DNA of 64,000 nt from contig NZ_CANLYD010000012.1 in NCBI RefSeq assembly GCF_947495315.1, positions 1 through 64,000 of the forward strand, in the 5' to 3' direction. The notes under the pieces are model-generated. The model saw only the letters and a program-made list of their open reading frames with translations, did no database searches and was not told the DNA's origin. This DNA is from an uncultured Aquimarina sp. (lineage in GTDB: Bacteria > Bacteroidota > Bacteroidia > Flavobacteriales > Flavobacteriaceae). Both the position numbers and the translations under genes were made by a program. Of the stretch, positions 34,037-42,649 are shown in pieces (within the stretch, counting starts at the first letter, position 1; each line of letters begins with the position of its first letter).

Positions 34037-35317
34037 ATGCAATTCGAAAATAATCGAGAATTTGCTAAGAAATTAGACGAACAAGATCCGCTAAAATCTT
34101 ATAGAAGTCAATTTCTTTTTCCTAAAGTGAATGATAAGCAAGTCATATATTTTACAGGAAATTCCTTAGGACTTCAGCCCCAAAACACAAAGAAGTACGT
34201 TGATGAGGTAATGAAGGATTGGGCAGAACTTGCGGTAGAAGGACATTTTTATGCAGATAAGTCTTGGTGGGATTATCATGAGCGAATGGCAAAACCATTA
34301 AGTAAGGTCGTTGGTTCTAAACCTTCAGAAATTACTGTGATGAATACACTAACAGTAAATCTTCATCTTTTGATGGTTTCATTCTACAGACCAACCGAGA
34401 AAAGATATAAGATCATATGCGAAGAAAAAGCCTTCCCTAGTGATCAATATATGTTACAAAGTCAGGTTCGATTTCACGGATATGACCCAAAAGATGCTAT
34501 TGTAGAAATTAAAAAACGAAAAGGAGAACATAATTTTAGAATAGAGGATATTCTCTCCACTATCAAATCCGTAGGAGAGGAGTGTGCATTAATTTTAATA
34601 GGTGGAGTTAATTATTATACGGGTCAGGTTTTCGATATGAAAACTATAACACAAGCAGGTCATGACATAGGAGCATTTGTAGGCTGGGATCTTGCACACG
34701 GAGCAGGTAATATTGAGCTAAAACTTCATGATTGGGATGTGGATTTTGCATCTTGGTGTAGTTACAAATATATGAATAGCGGCCCCGGAAATGCTTCAGG
34801 ATGCTTTATACATGAGCGGTTTCACGACAGAAAAGATATTCCTCGCTTCGAGGGCTGGTGGGGAACTAAAAAAGAATCCAGGTTTCTTATGAAACCTGAA
34901 TTTGAACCTATGCCCAATGCAGATGCTTGGCAATTGAGTAATGCGCCCATTTTATCTTTAGCTCCCTATTTAGCTTCATTAGAATTGTTTGATGAGGTTG
35001 GTATGGATGCGTTAATAGAAAAGCGAAACCTAATTGTAGCGTATTTAGAGTTTATCCTAAAGTCAATTGATGCAGAGGTAGATAGCTCTTTTGAAATCAT
35101 TACTCCGTCAAATCAAGAAGAACGAGGAACACAACTCTCTGTTTTTCTTCACGGAGAAGGACGGAAATTGTTTGATTATTTGATGAAAAATGGAGTGATT
35201 ACGGATTGGAGAGAACCTAATGTAATCAGATTAGCGCCTGCTCCTTTTTATTGTTCGTATGAAGATATGTATGAATTTGGTCAGATTCTAAAAAAAGGAA
35301 TTTTAGGAAGAAAGTAA
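34037..35317 (+). CDS. kynU: Kynureninase
   Basis: 426 aa from ATG 34037. The family is clear from YFTGNSLGLQPQNTKKYVDE, EKAFPSDQYMLQSQVRFHG, GWDLAHGAGNIELKLHDWDVDFASW and the PLP lysine K244 in WCSYKYMNSGPGN. The enzyme splits kynurenine or 3-hydroxykynurenine to (3-hydroxy)anthranilate and alanine. Kynurenine 3-monooxygenase is also in this window at 48337, so the pathway probably runs to 3-hydroxyanthranilate and NAD. The stop is 10 bp from the stop of the convergent AraC gene. Confidence 0.96.
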   Translation: MQFENNREFAKKLDEQDPLKSYRSQFLFPKVNDKQVIYFTGNSLGLQPQNTKKYVDEVMKDWAELAVEGHFYADKSWWDYHERMAKPLSKVVGSKPSEITVMNTLTVNLHLLMVSFYRPTEKRYKIICEEKAFPSDQYMLQSQVRFHGYDPKDAIVEIKKRKGEHNFRIEDILSTIKSVGEECALILIGGVNYYTGQVFDMKTITQAGHDIGAFVGWDLAHGAGNIELKLHDWDVDFASWCSYKYMNSGPGNASGCFIHERFHDRKDIPRFEGWWGTKKESRFLMKPEFEPMPNADAWQLSNAPILSLAPYLASLELFDEVGMDALIEKRNLIVAYLEFILKSIDAEVDSSFEIITPSNQEERGTQLSVFLHGEGRKLFDYLMKNGVITDWREPNVIRLAPAPFYCSYEDMYEFGQILKKGILGRK

Positions 35318-35326
35318 AGTGATACT

Positions 35327-36175
35327 TTAGCGTAGCTTCTTGATGTATGTAGAAGGAGAAACACCGGTGTGTTTTCTAAATTGTTTGCAGAAATAGGATG
35401 GATCATTAAATCCACATTGATATAGAACTTCGGATATAGAAGTATTCTTATTTTCGAAATATTCTTGTGCTTTTTTGATTCTAAATTCATTCAGGAAGCT
35501 AATAAAAGTTTTATTTGTAGCCGATTTAAACATTCTACAAAATGAATTCGTAGTTAGTCCTAATTGTTTAGCAATAGTTTTAGATTGAATTTTTTTAGCA
35601 TAATTCTTATTTACAAAATCAAAAACCTTCGATATTCTTGGTAAAGCTATTTTGTCAATTTCGAGATGGTTAGACTTTACAATAGGCCTTCTATAATTAG
35701 AAATAGAGAGATCATATAGGATATATATAAAGTTTAATAATTTCTCTATGTTATTCTGGTCTGAAAGTTTTAAAAAAGAGTCAGACAATTTTTCTTTAAT
35801 CGCTTTAGAAAAAATACAACCTTTAGGTGATTTTCGGATGAATTCCAGGATACTATAGAACTCTGGGAAATGTTTTAATTTTTCTTTGATGAAGCTTTCA
35901 TTAAATTGAATAACAACTTCTACGTTATCTTCGAAATCCTTATTCCCAAAAGGCATATGAGGCATGTTTGGTCCGAGAAAAATCAGTAATCCATCTTGAT
36001 ATTTTTCAATATTTGACTCAACCTGAATAATTCCATTACCGTTTCTAATAAACACTATCTCATATTCTGGATGTAAATGCCAATTCACTTCACTACAGAG
36101 AGAATCTTTGGTATAGCTTTCTATTTTCAAAGATTTTGATTGTTCCAGATAAATCTGTTCGTATGATGGCTTCAT
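35327..36175 (-). CDS. AraC family transcriptional regulator
   Basis: 282 aa. The N-terminal half is a cupin-like sensor (NWHLHPEYEIVFIRNGNGIIQVE, IFLGPNMPHMPFG) and residues about 185-282 form the double helix-turn-helix: IAKQLGLTTNSFCRMFKSATNKTFISFLNEFRI and ISEVLYQCGFNDPSYFCKQFRKHTGVSPS. It is divergent from the MFS transporter at 36314 and is its likely regulator. The sensed compound is unknown. Confidence 0.93.
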   Translation of the reverse strand: MKPSYEQIYLEQSKSLKIESYTKDSLCSEVNWHLHPEYEIVFIRNGNGIIQVESNIEKYQDGLLIFLGPNMPHMPFGNKDFEDNVEVVIQFNESFIKEKLKHFPEFYSILEFIRKSPKGCIFSKAIKEKLSDSFLKLSDQNNIEKLLNFIYILYDLSISNYRRPIVKSNHLEIDKIALPRISKVFDFVNKNYAKKIQSKTIAKQLGLTTNSFCRMFKSATNKTFISFLNEFRIKKAQEYFENKNTSISEVLYQCGFNDPSYFCKQFRKHTGVSPSTYIKKLR

Positions 36176-36313
36176 AAAACAAAATTATCATATTTATATG
36201 ATTAATTTTATCATTATGAATAAATTACTTTAGTATTAGAATATTTTGTATTAATATGGAGGTGTTTTTTGTAGCTAATTTTGATATATAGTAAATATGT
36301 TAAATAGCACATC

Positions 36314-37477
36314 TTGAATTCTTTATACCTAATTATTACAAAATTACGATACTTTGGACCGGCCTGGGTTTTTGCGTCATTAAATATTATGACCGGTACT
36401 TGGGTATTATATATTCCTACAGTGAGAGCAAAATTATTAATTGATGACGCACAATTAGGTATTGCACTTTTTTGTTTTGCATTAGGAACATTAGTGATGA
36501 TTCCTTTATCTTCTTTGATCATAGAAAAACTTGGTGTGGGAAAGGTAACTATTATAGGAATCATACTATTTTCTTTGTTATTTCTTATGCCCATAGTAGC
36601 TCCAAGTTATTTACTATTATGTATTGTCTTATTTGCAGTTGGTTTGTTTGCATGTTTAACAGATATCGCAATGAATGCTCTAGTATCGGATATTGAACAA
36701 GAGGATGATATTCATATTATGTCTGCATCTCATGGCTTTTTTAGCTTAGGGGGAGTTATTGGTGCTGGTATTGGAAGCTTTTTAATTACATATTTTCAGA
36801 TTCCACTATTACATATGCTATGTGCTACACTATTTGTGATTATAACAAACATCTTAGTTTGTAGGGGGTACATAACTATAAAAGGAAAAAAAGAAGAAGG
36901 TTCAAAAAAGTCTTTCGATCTAAAACTTATAAAGCCACTTTTAGGGCTTACGATCATTGCATTTTTAATCATGGGTAGTGAAGGAGCAATAGAACATTGG
37001 AGTAAACTCTATATGCAAGATATTGTGATGATCTCTTCAGAAAAGGTTTCTGGATTTGGTTTTGTCGCTTTTTCTGTGATGATGACCTTAGGTCGTTTTT
37101 TTGGAGATGCAGTAAGCAAACATTTTGGATCCTTTGCAATAATTATTGGTGGCTGTTTAATAAGCGCTTTTGGTTTTTTTGCGGTATTAAGTTCTACATT
37201 AATATTAACTGTAACTGGCTTTGGATTAGTGGGGCTGGGATTTTCGGTAATTATACCAGAGTTGTTTAGATTAGCCGGAAAAACCAACGGTGTTTCTTCT
37301 GCAGAGGGAATATCCTTTGTAGCGGGTTTTGGTTATCTTGGATTTTTAATAAGCCCTCCATTTTTGGGACTATTGTCCAAAATAGATAGTTTAAAACTTA
37401 GTTTTACGGCTTTATTAATCGCAACAATAATTGCATTAATAGTTACATTCTTTATTTCTAAAAGAGTATCTAAATGA
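36314..37477 (+). CDS. MFS transporter
   Basis: 387 aa with about twelve membrane helices. The helix 2-3 loop (PLSSLIIEKLGVGKVTIIGI) and MMTLGRFFGDAVSKHFG in the second half are MFS signatures. It resembles drug- or sugar-type MFS proteins without a clear substrate. The frame begins with TTG at 36314 (M-NSLYLIITKLRYFG), in keeping with other TTG starts here. The divergent AraC gene suggests inducible expression by the transported compound. Confidence 0.88.
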   Translation: MNSLYLIITKLRYFGPAWVFASLNIMTGTWVLYIPTVRAKLLIDDAQLGIALFCFALGTLVMIPLSSLIIEKLGVGKVTIIGIILFSLLFLMPIVAPSYLLLCIVLFAVGLFACLTDIAMNALVSDIEQEDDIHIMSASHGFFSLGGVIGAGIGSFLITYFQIPLLHMLCATLFVIITNILVCRGYITIKGKKEEGSKKSFDLKLIKPLLGLTIIAFLIMGSEGAIEHWSKLYMQDIVMISSEKVSGFGFVAFSVMMTLGRFFGDAVSKHFGSFAIIIGGCLISAFGFFAVLSSTLILTVTGFGLVGLGFSVIIPELFRLAGKTNGVSSAEGISFVAGFGYLGFLISPPFLGLLSKIDSLKLSFTALLIATIIALIVTFFISKRVSK

Positions 37478-37489
37478 TATACATTAAAA

Positions 37490-38203
37490 CTAGTCTATAA
37501 CAACTTCAATATTGGTGAAATGAAGTTTCCAGCTACCTTCATTACGGTTATGGGTTTTGGCAATTTTGATTCCGTTGAAGGCTTCATAATCTTCCCAGGA
37601 AGTTATTAAAGATGCTTCTTCCTTATTTTTTTCTCTGAAGACCCATTCTTTTATTTTAAAATCACCTTCAAAATAAAAATCATACGCATCTCCAGGAGTA
37701 TAGCCTCCTTCATTTTTATAAACAATAGTAAATTTTTGCATTTCTTTTGCGCTTATGGGAGCAATCGCTTTTGACTGATGTTCTGATGTAAAACTGTCTT
37801 GATCCCAAACTAGATTAAAGGGTGCTAATAACCAATATTTATCATTAATAAAGCCTTGATCAGCTTTTAATGAGGTGCTGTCTATTTGTGCTCTGTTATA
37901 AGAGATAGTATCTTCGGCAGTGGTTAAAGTAATTTCATTTTTTTGAGGCTTCCAACTCCACGAACGTTCATAATGACTGCTATCTCGATCTACATTAAAA
38001 GTGAATTTTATTTCTTTCACCTTTTTCCAATGTTCAAAGCCATTAGCATTTGCGATGGATTCTGCAGTAGTTGGGATCTTATTCTTAGTAGTCTCGGTGG
38101 TTTTTATTTCTGTATCATCTTCATATTTATATTCCTTTTTTGCTTCTTGTTTACAAGCAATCATAAATAAAGAAAATATGGATAACAGTATGATATTTTT
38201 CAT
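37490..38203 (-). CDS. Lipoprotein of unknown function (DUF6503-like)
   Basis: 237 aa; lipobox FMIAC17. An acidic/Thr-rich linker leads to a domain with FEHWKKVKEIKFTFNVDRDSSHYERSWSWKPQKNEITL and YTPGDAYDFYFEGDFKIKEWVFRE, which looks like the DUF6503 lipoproteins of flavobacteria (from memory). The beta-rich pattern recalls LolA/LolB-like lipid binders. It converges with the MFS gene, 12 bp apart. Confidence 0.75.
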   Translation of the reverse strand: MKNIILLSIFSLFMIACKQEAKKEYKYEDDTEIKTTETTKNKIPTTAESIANANGFEHWKKVKEIKFTFNVDRDSSHYERSWSWKPQKNEITLTTAEDTISYNRAQIDSTSLKADQGFINDKYWLLAPFNLVWDQDSFTSEHQSKAIAPISAKEMQKFTIVYKNEGGYTPGDAYDFYFEGDFKIKEWVFREKNKEEASLITSWEDYEAFNGIKIAKTHNRNEGSWKLHFTNIEVVID

Positions 38204-38233
38204 CTTGAGTTAGTTTTTGGCTAAAATATAGAA

Positions 38234-38269
38234 AACAAAAACCTTGCTAAATTCAATTAACAAGGTTTT
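38234..38269 (-). terminator. Rho-independent terminator, minus strand
   Basis: On the minus strand AAAACCTTG and CAAGGTTTTT pair around an AT-rich loop. It ends the ester-cyclase/DJ-1 unit. Confidence 0.82.
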
Positions 38270-38290
38270 AGGGTTTAGAAGCTTTTGTTT

Positions 38291-38749
38291 TTAGCTAGCG
38301 TTTGGATTAAAACCAATTTGCTGAAACCAATCCCAATTATCCCAGAAAGACAATATATCCTCAATTTTGTTATCATCATTAATCTTAAGAATAAATAAAT
38401 GTTCTGTGTTGTAATATTTGCCTTTACTTGGAATACCCAGAATTTCGTTTTTTTGAGTTCCTCCAATGAATACTCGTACTATTGCATTTCCTTCATTGTC
38501 AATAGTGATACTTTTTACATCATTTGTCAGATCAGGGAAAGCTTCTATTAGAGCTGAAGCGATACCTTTCCAAGTAGTACCTTCATCGGCGTTGATTTTT
38601 CCAATACCGTTCTCACCAAGGGGAACATACCTAAAAGTTCCATTGGAAGTAGCATAAGAAACTGCAGTTTCAAGATCGTGATTTTTATATGCATTAAAGA
38701 ATAATGTTGCGAGAGTTTTTCTGTTTTCAATTTGTGTTGCTGTTATCAT
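38291..38749 (-). CDS. SnoaL-like (NTF2 fold) protein
   Basis: 152 aa. NRKTLATLFFNAYKNHDLETAVSYATSNGTFRYVP, WKGIASALIEAFPDLTNDVKSITIDNEGNAIVRVFIGGTQ and KYYNTEHLFILKINDDNKIEDILSFWDNWDWFQQIGF follow the SnoaL/ester-cyclase pattern of a small alpha+beta barrel. Natural substrate unknown. It begins 27 nt after the DJ-1/PfpI gene and is probably cotranscribed. Confidence 0.82.
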   Translation of the reverse strand: MITATQIENRKTLATLFFNAYKNHDLETAVSYATSNGTFRYVPLGENGIGKINADEGTTWKGIASALIEAFPDLTNDVKSITIDNEGNAIVRVFIGGTQKNEILGIPSKGKYYNTEHLFILKINDDNKIEDILSFWDNWDWFQQIGFNPNAS

Positions 38750-38776
38750 GATTTCTATGTTTTTTAAAGTTGATAA

Positions 38777-39469
38777 TTATTTTACGGTTATTAATTCTAT
38801 AGTTTTTTGAGCAGTAAGTACTGAGGATTGAGGATTTTGACCGGTAATCAAGTTTCCATCTTCGATTACAAATTCTGTCCAATTCTCTCCTTTACGATAT
38901 ATAGCACCTTCATTTATAAGTGCTGTCTCTAATAAAAATGGAACTACTTCGGCCAATCCTACAGCTGCTTCTTCGGTGTTACTAAAAGAGGTAAGTCGTC
39001 TGCCTTTTACAATAGGGGTTCCATTTTTTGTTTTTGCGCCCTTTAGAGCAACAACCCCGTGACATACAAGACCAATGGGTTTATCTTGATCATTAAAGGC
39101 GTTAACTATTTTTATTACTTCAGGATTGTTTCCTAAATCCCACATGGGTCCGTGTCCTCCTGGAAAGAAAAGGATATCATATTCTGATGGATTTATATCC
39201 GAAGTTTTTAAGGAATTATGAATTGCATTTAGCGCTTCAGTGTTTCTGTTAAAACGTTTTGTAAATTCTGTTTGCCACTCAGGAAGTTCACTCTTAGGAT
39301 CTAAAGGAATAATACCTCCTTTTGGTGATGCAATCACTATTTCTGCTCCTTCATCTAGATACTTAAAATATGGTCCAGCTAATTCTTCTAACCAAACTCC
39401 AGTTTTTTTACCAGTAGTACCTAATTGATCATGTGATGTGGTAATTAATAATACTTTTAAATTTTTCAT
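38777..39469 (-). CDS. DJ-1/PfpI family protein (Hsp31-like)
   Basis: 230 aa, class I glutamine-amidotransferase-like fold. The nucleophile elbow is LVCHGVVALKGA (Cys136), with GVWLEELAGPYFKYLDEGAEI contributing the conserved acidic residue and IASPKGG a strand. This subfamily includes Hsp31-type glyoxalase III and chaperones. Detoxification of reactive carbonyls or protein repair under oxidative stress is likely, which suits its redox-gene neighbours. Confidence 0.88.
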   Translation of the reverse strand: MKNLKVLLITTSHDQLGTTGKKTGVWLEELAGPYFKYLDEGAEIVIASPKGGIIPLDPKSELPEWQTEFTKRFNRNTEALNAIHNSLKTSDINPSEYDILFFPGGHGPMWDLGNNPEVIKIVNAFNDQDKPIGLVCHGVVALKGAKTKNGTPIVKGRRLTSFSNTEEAAVGLAEVVPFLLETALINEGAIYRKGENWTEFVIEDGNLITGQNPQSSVLTAQKTIELITVK

Positions 39470-39570
39470 TTTATTTCTGTTTTACGATTTATAATTTTCT
39501 ACATTACAAATGTCGTAAGTAACTGATAATAAAATGATTGATGTGTGTTATGAAATTTTATTGATCTATG

Positions 39571-40149
39571 TTAAGAAGAGGCAAGTTGCTTACGTAGTCT
39601 ACTTAAACTCTCTGGCTTGATACCTAGGTAATTGGCTATTAGGTAATTGGGGATTCGTTGTTCGATATTAGGATATGTTTTTTGAAATTCGAGATAACGC
39701 TCTGAGCTAGTTTTTTCTAGTGAAGAGAGAATTCGATCCTGTAAAGCAACGAAAGCATTGGTTAATTTAATACGAAAAAAGCGATCAAATTTAGGAATGT
39801 CAAGATATAATTGTTCTAAATCAGATTTTTTAATACCAATAAGTTCACAGTCTTCAATACAATCAATATTAAGGCAAGCTTTTTCTCCCTTAAAAAAAGC
39901 TTTAAAATCACTGATCCACCAATCTTCTATGGCAAATTGTACTACATGTTCGTTTCCAAAATCATCTACTTCAAAGGCTTTAAGGCAACCTTTGATTACA
40001 AAATATTCGTAATCAACATAATCTCCTTCTTGGACAAGATACTGTCTTTTTCGTAGTTTTTTATGAATTAAAATAGAGGTGAATCGCTTTTGCTCCTCTT
40101 CTGTAAGTTCAATATATTTTGAAATGTGTCTTTCAATAGTAGGATACAT
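39571..40149 (-). CDS. Crp/Fnr family transcriptional regulator
   Basis: 192 aa. A cyclic-nucleotide-binding-like domain (LRKRQYLVQEGDYVDYEYFVIKGCLKAFEVDDFGNEHVVQFAIEDWWI) is followed by a compact helix-turn-helix ending IPNYLIANYLGIKPESLSRLRKQL. Many such flavobacterial proteins lack the residues that bind cAMP. It is a candidate regulator of the 67-bp promoter module found upstream of three neighbouring genes, but nothing in the sequence proves this. Confidence 0.9.
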   Translation of the reverse strand: MYPTIERHISKYIELTEEEQKRFTSILIHKKLRKRQYLVQEGDYVDYEYFVIKGCLKAFEVDDFGNEHVVQFAIEDWWISDFKAFFKGEKACLNIDCIEDCELIGIKKSDLEQLYLDIPKFDRFFRIKLTNAFVALQDRILSSLEKTSSERYLEFQKTYPNIEQRIPNYLIANYLGIKPESLSRLRKQLASS

Positions 40150-40164
40150 AAAACAAAATTAAAC

Positions 40165-40195
40165 AAAAAAAGCTTCCATATTGGAAGCTTTTTTT
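40165..40195. terminator. Bidirectional terminator
   Basis: AAAAAAAGCTTCC-ATAT-TGGAAGCTTTTTTT is nearly symmetrical, with T-runs on both strands. It ends the exported protein gene on the minus strand. Confidence 0.88.
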
Positions 40196-40211
40196 AATTG
40201 TTTTGGGGTAA

Positions 40212-40580
40212 TTACTCTACAATCAATTTGTATTGTGGAGTTTTATTTAATGGACAGAAGTAATTATATTCTCCTTTTTGTAATGTTACTGTTTTAGAAC
40301 TTTCTGTTTTTCCTTCCGCAACTACTTTAGTTACATAGGCCGCCTGAATATGATTTTTTGGATCCGAAGCATCTTTTCCTGCTGGCACTAATACGAAGCC
40401 TACATCTGTTCCTGAGTTATTGTTCGAAATATTAAAAACATAACTTCCTTCTGATAGAGTAACTTGTTTCTGAGTAAACTCTCCTTTAGTTTGCTCTAGA
40501 GAAACCGTTTTAACTTCTTGAGCCGATGAGCTTAATGTAATTGCAAAAATAAATGTGAATAATGTGATTAACTTTTTCAT
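40212..40580 (-). CDS. Small exported cupredoxin-like protein
   Basis: 122 aa with a signal peptide (MKKLITLFTFIFAITLSSSA). The strands TLSEGSYVFNISNNNSGTDVGFVLV and VTLQKGEYNYFCPLNKTPQYKLIVE follow the cupredoxin fold. Only Cys109 and one candidate His77 are present; the usual C-x-H-x-M copper loop is replaced by CPLNKTPQY, so canonical copper binding is doubtful. It lies downstream of the peroxidase gene, separated by a large inverted repeat. Confidence 0.8.
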   Translation of the reverse strand: MKKLITLFTFIFAITLSSSAQEVKTVSLEQTKGEFTQKQVTLSEGSYVFNISNNNSGTDVGFVLVPAGKDASDPKNHIQAAYVTKVVAEGKTESSKTVTLQKGEYNYFCPLNKTPQYKLIVE

Positions 40581-40623
40581 GATTTTAAAATTTATAATTA
40601 TTGTTTAAATGATTTTTGGTTTT

Positions 40624-40665
40624 TCTGAGAAGAAAGAATTTCTTGATTATTTCTTTCCTCTCAGA
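40624..40665. repeat. Long imperfect inverted repeat between two redox genes
   Basis: TCTGAGAAGAAAGAATT and its near complement ATTTCTTTCCTCTCAGA flank a short loop (two mismatches). No T-run follows on the minus strand, so it is more likely an mRNA processing or stability structure than a terminator. Confidence 0.5.
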
Positions 40666-40700
40666 GTTTGTAAGTAGTTATTTATTGTAGGTTATTTCGT

Positions 40701-41249
40701 TTATGCAACTGTAGTCTCCAGTGGCTGCGCTACAGGGAAATCTACAGGAACTTGTGTAGTACTATGGATATAGTTCGAAATTGTTTTATCCCCTACTAAT
40801 ACAATAGTATCTATTAAGTTTCCTTTATCATATCCAGCAGCAAAGAAATTGTCCACGACATCTTGATCTGTACGACCTCTGTTTTCGGTAATATTTTTAG
40901 CTAATTTTGCCAGAGCATCTAGTTTTGCATCAAAAGAAGCATATCCTGCTCTTAATTCTAGTATTTGCTCATCCGTAAAACCGTTCATTTTTCCAATCGC
41001 AGTATGTGCCGATAAACAGTAAATACAGTTATTTACTTCACTAACCGCTAGATTTACTACTTCTTTTTCTTTAGCTTTTAATGAAGTTTTAGCATTTGAA
41101 AAGTTTAAGTAGTTTTCTAAAGCTGTCTCACTATTTGCATAGGTTGCATATAAATTAGGTACGAAACCTAATGCTTTATTTAGATTGTCAAAGATTCCTT
41201 GATTTGTAGTGTTTACTTCTTCTCTTGTTGGTACATCAAATGTTGCCAT
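40701..41249 (-). CDS. Carboxymuconolactone decarboxylase/AhpD-type peroxidase
   Basis: 182 aa. The AhpD-like active site is complete: E..V.LAVSEVNNC75-IY-C78-LSAH82TAIGK, providing the redox CxxC and relay His. Such proteins reduce peroxides with thiol partners; the fold is all-alpha and cytoplasmic. It has the 67-bp promoter module at 41330-41396. The thioredoxin-reductase-like protein at 43269 could be a functional neighbour. Confidence 0.92.
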   Translation of the reverse strand: MATFDVPTREEVNTTNQGIFDNLNKALGFVPNLYATYANSETALENYLNFSNAKTSLKAKEKEVVNLAVSEVNNCIYCLSAHTAIGKMNGFTDEQILELRAGYASFDAKLDALAKLAKNITENRGRTDQDVVDNFFAAGYDKGNLIDTIVLVGDKTISNYIHSTTQVPVDFPVAQPLETTVA

Positions 41250-41329
41250 GATTATTGTTTTTAGTATCCTGAATGTATATCAGGATGGGTTTATATTTAT
41301 TATTTTAATTATCTTTTAATTTGATAAGA

Positions 41330-41396
41330 CAAAGATGCGATAGGAATGTTGATTCTGAAATGTTGGTTTTTCCCTACAACTTGTCAATTTTTCCCT
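41330..41396 (-). promoter_or_regulatory. 67-bp promoter module, site 1
   Basis: Minus strand: GGGAAAAATTGACAAGT, then a second GGGAAAAA 21 bp after the first, CCAACATT, a variable stretch and the -7-like CATCTTTG. Site 2 (41589-41655) and site 3 (42650-42716) keep the same order and exactly 67 bp overall. The start codon of the AhpD-like gene is 80 nt downstream. Confidence 0.75.
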
Positions 41397-41400
41397 TTTC

Positions 41401-41562
41401 TTATTTTTGGGTTTGTATATAAGGTCTTTCTGCATCACAATAAAAATCATGATGACTTCTTTGGTCACAATGTGCTTTGGCATTTAGAGTGTTTACTATT
41501 TTTCTTTTCCCTTGTCGGAAAATCTCTATTAAATTAAATATTGATTTATTATGTACTATCAT
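41401..41562 (-). CDS. Small protein of 53 aa, unknown
   Basis: ATG at 41562, TAA ending at 41401. The product starts MIVHNKSIFNLIEIFRQGKR and is basic, with two Cys and four His in a C-terminal half (AHCDQRSHHDFYCDAE). There is no signal peptide. It is supported by its own copy of the 67-bp promoter module 27 nt upstream, the same regulatory element as two redox genes. The CxxxxHHxxxC arrangement could bind a metal. No homologue comes to mind. Confidence 0.6.
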   Translation of the reverse strand: MIVHNKSIFNLIEIFRQGKRKIVNTLNAKAHCDQRSHHDFYCDAERPYIQTQK

Positions 41563-41588
41563 TTTTATATTGTTTTAAATTAACAGTA

Positions 41589-41655
41589 CAAAGATGAATG
41601 AATGAAGAGGTTTTTGGAATGTTGGTTTTTCCCGACTACTTGTCGATTTTTCCTT
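41589..41655 (-). promoter_or_regulatory. 67-bp promoter module, site 2
   Basis: Same layout as site 1: AGGAAAAATCGACAAGT, GGGAAAAACCAACATT, ending CATCTTTG. Sites 1 and 2 are nearly identical over the first 38 bases and diverge between there and the -7 box, so the upstream part is conserved as a binding site. It precedes the 53-aa ORF. Confidence 0.75.
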
Positions 41656-41661
41656 AAGCAT

Positions 41662-41690
41662 AAAAAAAAACCTCCAATTAAGGAGGTTTT
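41662..41690 (-). terminator. Rho-independent terminator, minus strand
   Basis: On the minus strand AAAACCTCC-TTAATT-GGAGGTTTTTTTTT ends the DoxX-like gene. Confidence 0.92.
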
Positions 41691-41718
41691 AATAATCTTA
41701 TATTGTGTTTTTTTTTAT

Positions 41719-42090
41719 TTAGAAAAACTTGATTTCTTTTCTTTTAATCCACAATATTATCGCACTAAGAATAAAAGTTAACATTGCTGTAATAAATAGG
41801 ATTCCTCCATCATCATTAATTTCGATTCCCAATTTTGTAATATGCATGAAGATGGCGCCACCAATCACTCCTAATGTTAATGTAGCTCCGATCCAAACGG
41901 TTTTAGGGATTAATATTAAAACACCGGCTATTAGTTCTGCAATTCCTATAACTATTCTACCGTAGGGCTCTAAGCCAACTTTAGAAAAGATATAGACACT
42001 ATCCGGATGAGCAGTAAATTTAAATCTAAGGGTTTGTATGAGAATAATAGCAACAATTATCCTCAATACCAGGGGTAAGGCATTCTTCAT
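41719..42090 (-). CDS. DoxX-like membrane protein
   Basis: 123 aa with four membrane helices: LPLVLRIIVAIILIQTLRFKF, GRIVIGIAELIAGVLILIP, WIGATLTLGVIGGAIFMHI and GGILFITAMLTFILSAIILWI. The LRFKF..H and AELIAGVLIL patterns fit DoxX/DoxD-like proteins, often part of membrane redox complexes. It lies 28 nt after the exported protein gene, in an operon under site 3. Confidence 0.82.
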   Translation of the reverse strand: MKNALPLVLRIIVAIILIQTLRFKFTAHPDSVYIFSKVGLEPYGRIVIGIAELIAGVLILIPKTVWIGATLTLGVIGGAIFMHITKLGIEINDDGGILFITAMLTFILSAIILWIKRKEIKFF

Positions 42091-42118
42091 TTTAGTATGT
42101 TAGAGTTTGTGTATGTTA

Positions 42119-42592
42119 TTATAGAACGCTGGGTAAAGCGTCTATTTTCCCATTAAAGGTATCCTTTCTGGATATAAAATACAATTCTTTAAGATTGTTG
42201 TCAATAGCGAATTGACGTGATAACTGCGGTAAATTGTTTATTAGAAAAGTCTGAAACGCCTCTGTGTCTCTGCTTCTATTTGCTGCTTTTCGTATGGTTT
42301 TCAGATATGAAGCTGTAATTAATTCTATATTGTTTTTGTTTGAAACAAAAAGTAAAGAGCTGTTTTTTCCCTTCGAAATTTTTATTTCTTTTTTGAAATT
42401 AATTTGATTAGAAGCAATTAAACTTTCATTATAGTTGCTAAAAGTATTTTTATAAACTACTTCTTTGGTATTTTTGAGATATACAGTTTCTAATTGAGTT
42501 TTGTACATTTTCTCCTGTGAATGTCCAGAAAAAATTGTGATAAAAAAAACTAATGTTAGTACTACCTTGATGTTGTTATGTAAAGTTTTCAT
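42119..42592 (-). CDS. Exported protein of unknown function (157 aa)
   Basis: A signal peptide (VVLTLVFFITIFSGHSQ) precedes a basic protein with KGKNSSLLFVSNKNNIELITASYLKTI and NNLPQLSRQFAIDNNLKELYFISRKDTFNGKIDALPSVL. I do not recognise the family. It is the first gene of a unit with the DoxX-like gene and has site 3 of the 67-bp module 58 nt upstream, tying it to the redox group. Confidence 0.75.
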   Translation of the reverse strand: MKTLHNNIKVVLTLVFFITIFSGHSQEKMYKTQLETVYLKNTKEVVYKNTFSNYNESLIASNQINFKKEIKISKGKNSSLLFVSNKNNIELITASYLKTIRKAANRSRDTEAFQTFLINNLPQLSRQFAIDNNLKELYFISRKDTFNGKIDALPSVL

Positions 42593-42649
42593 ATCTATAT
42601 TTTTTACCCGAAATTACATTCGTGTTTAATAAATTAATTTATTACACTA

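Noticed and set aside
41346..41537. 63-aa + frame
   Set aside because: It lies antisense to the 53-aa ORF and runs through the conserved promoter module; its Phe-rich translation looks like noise.
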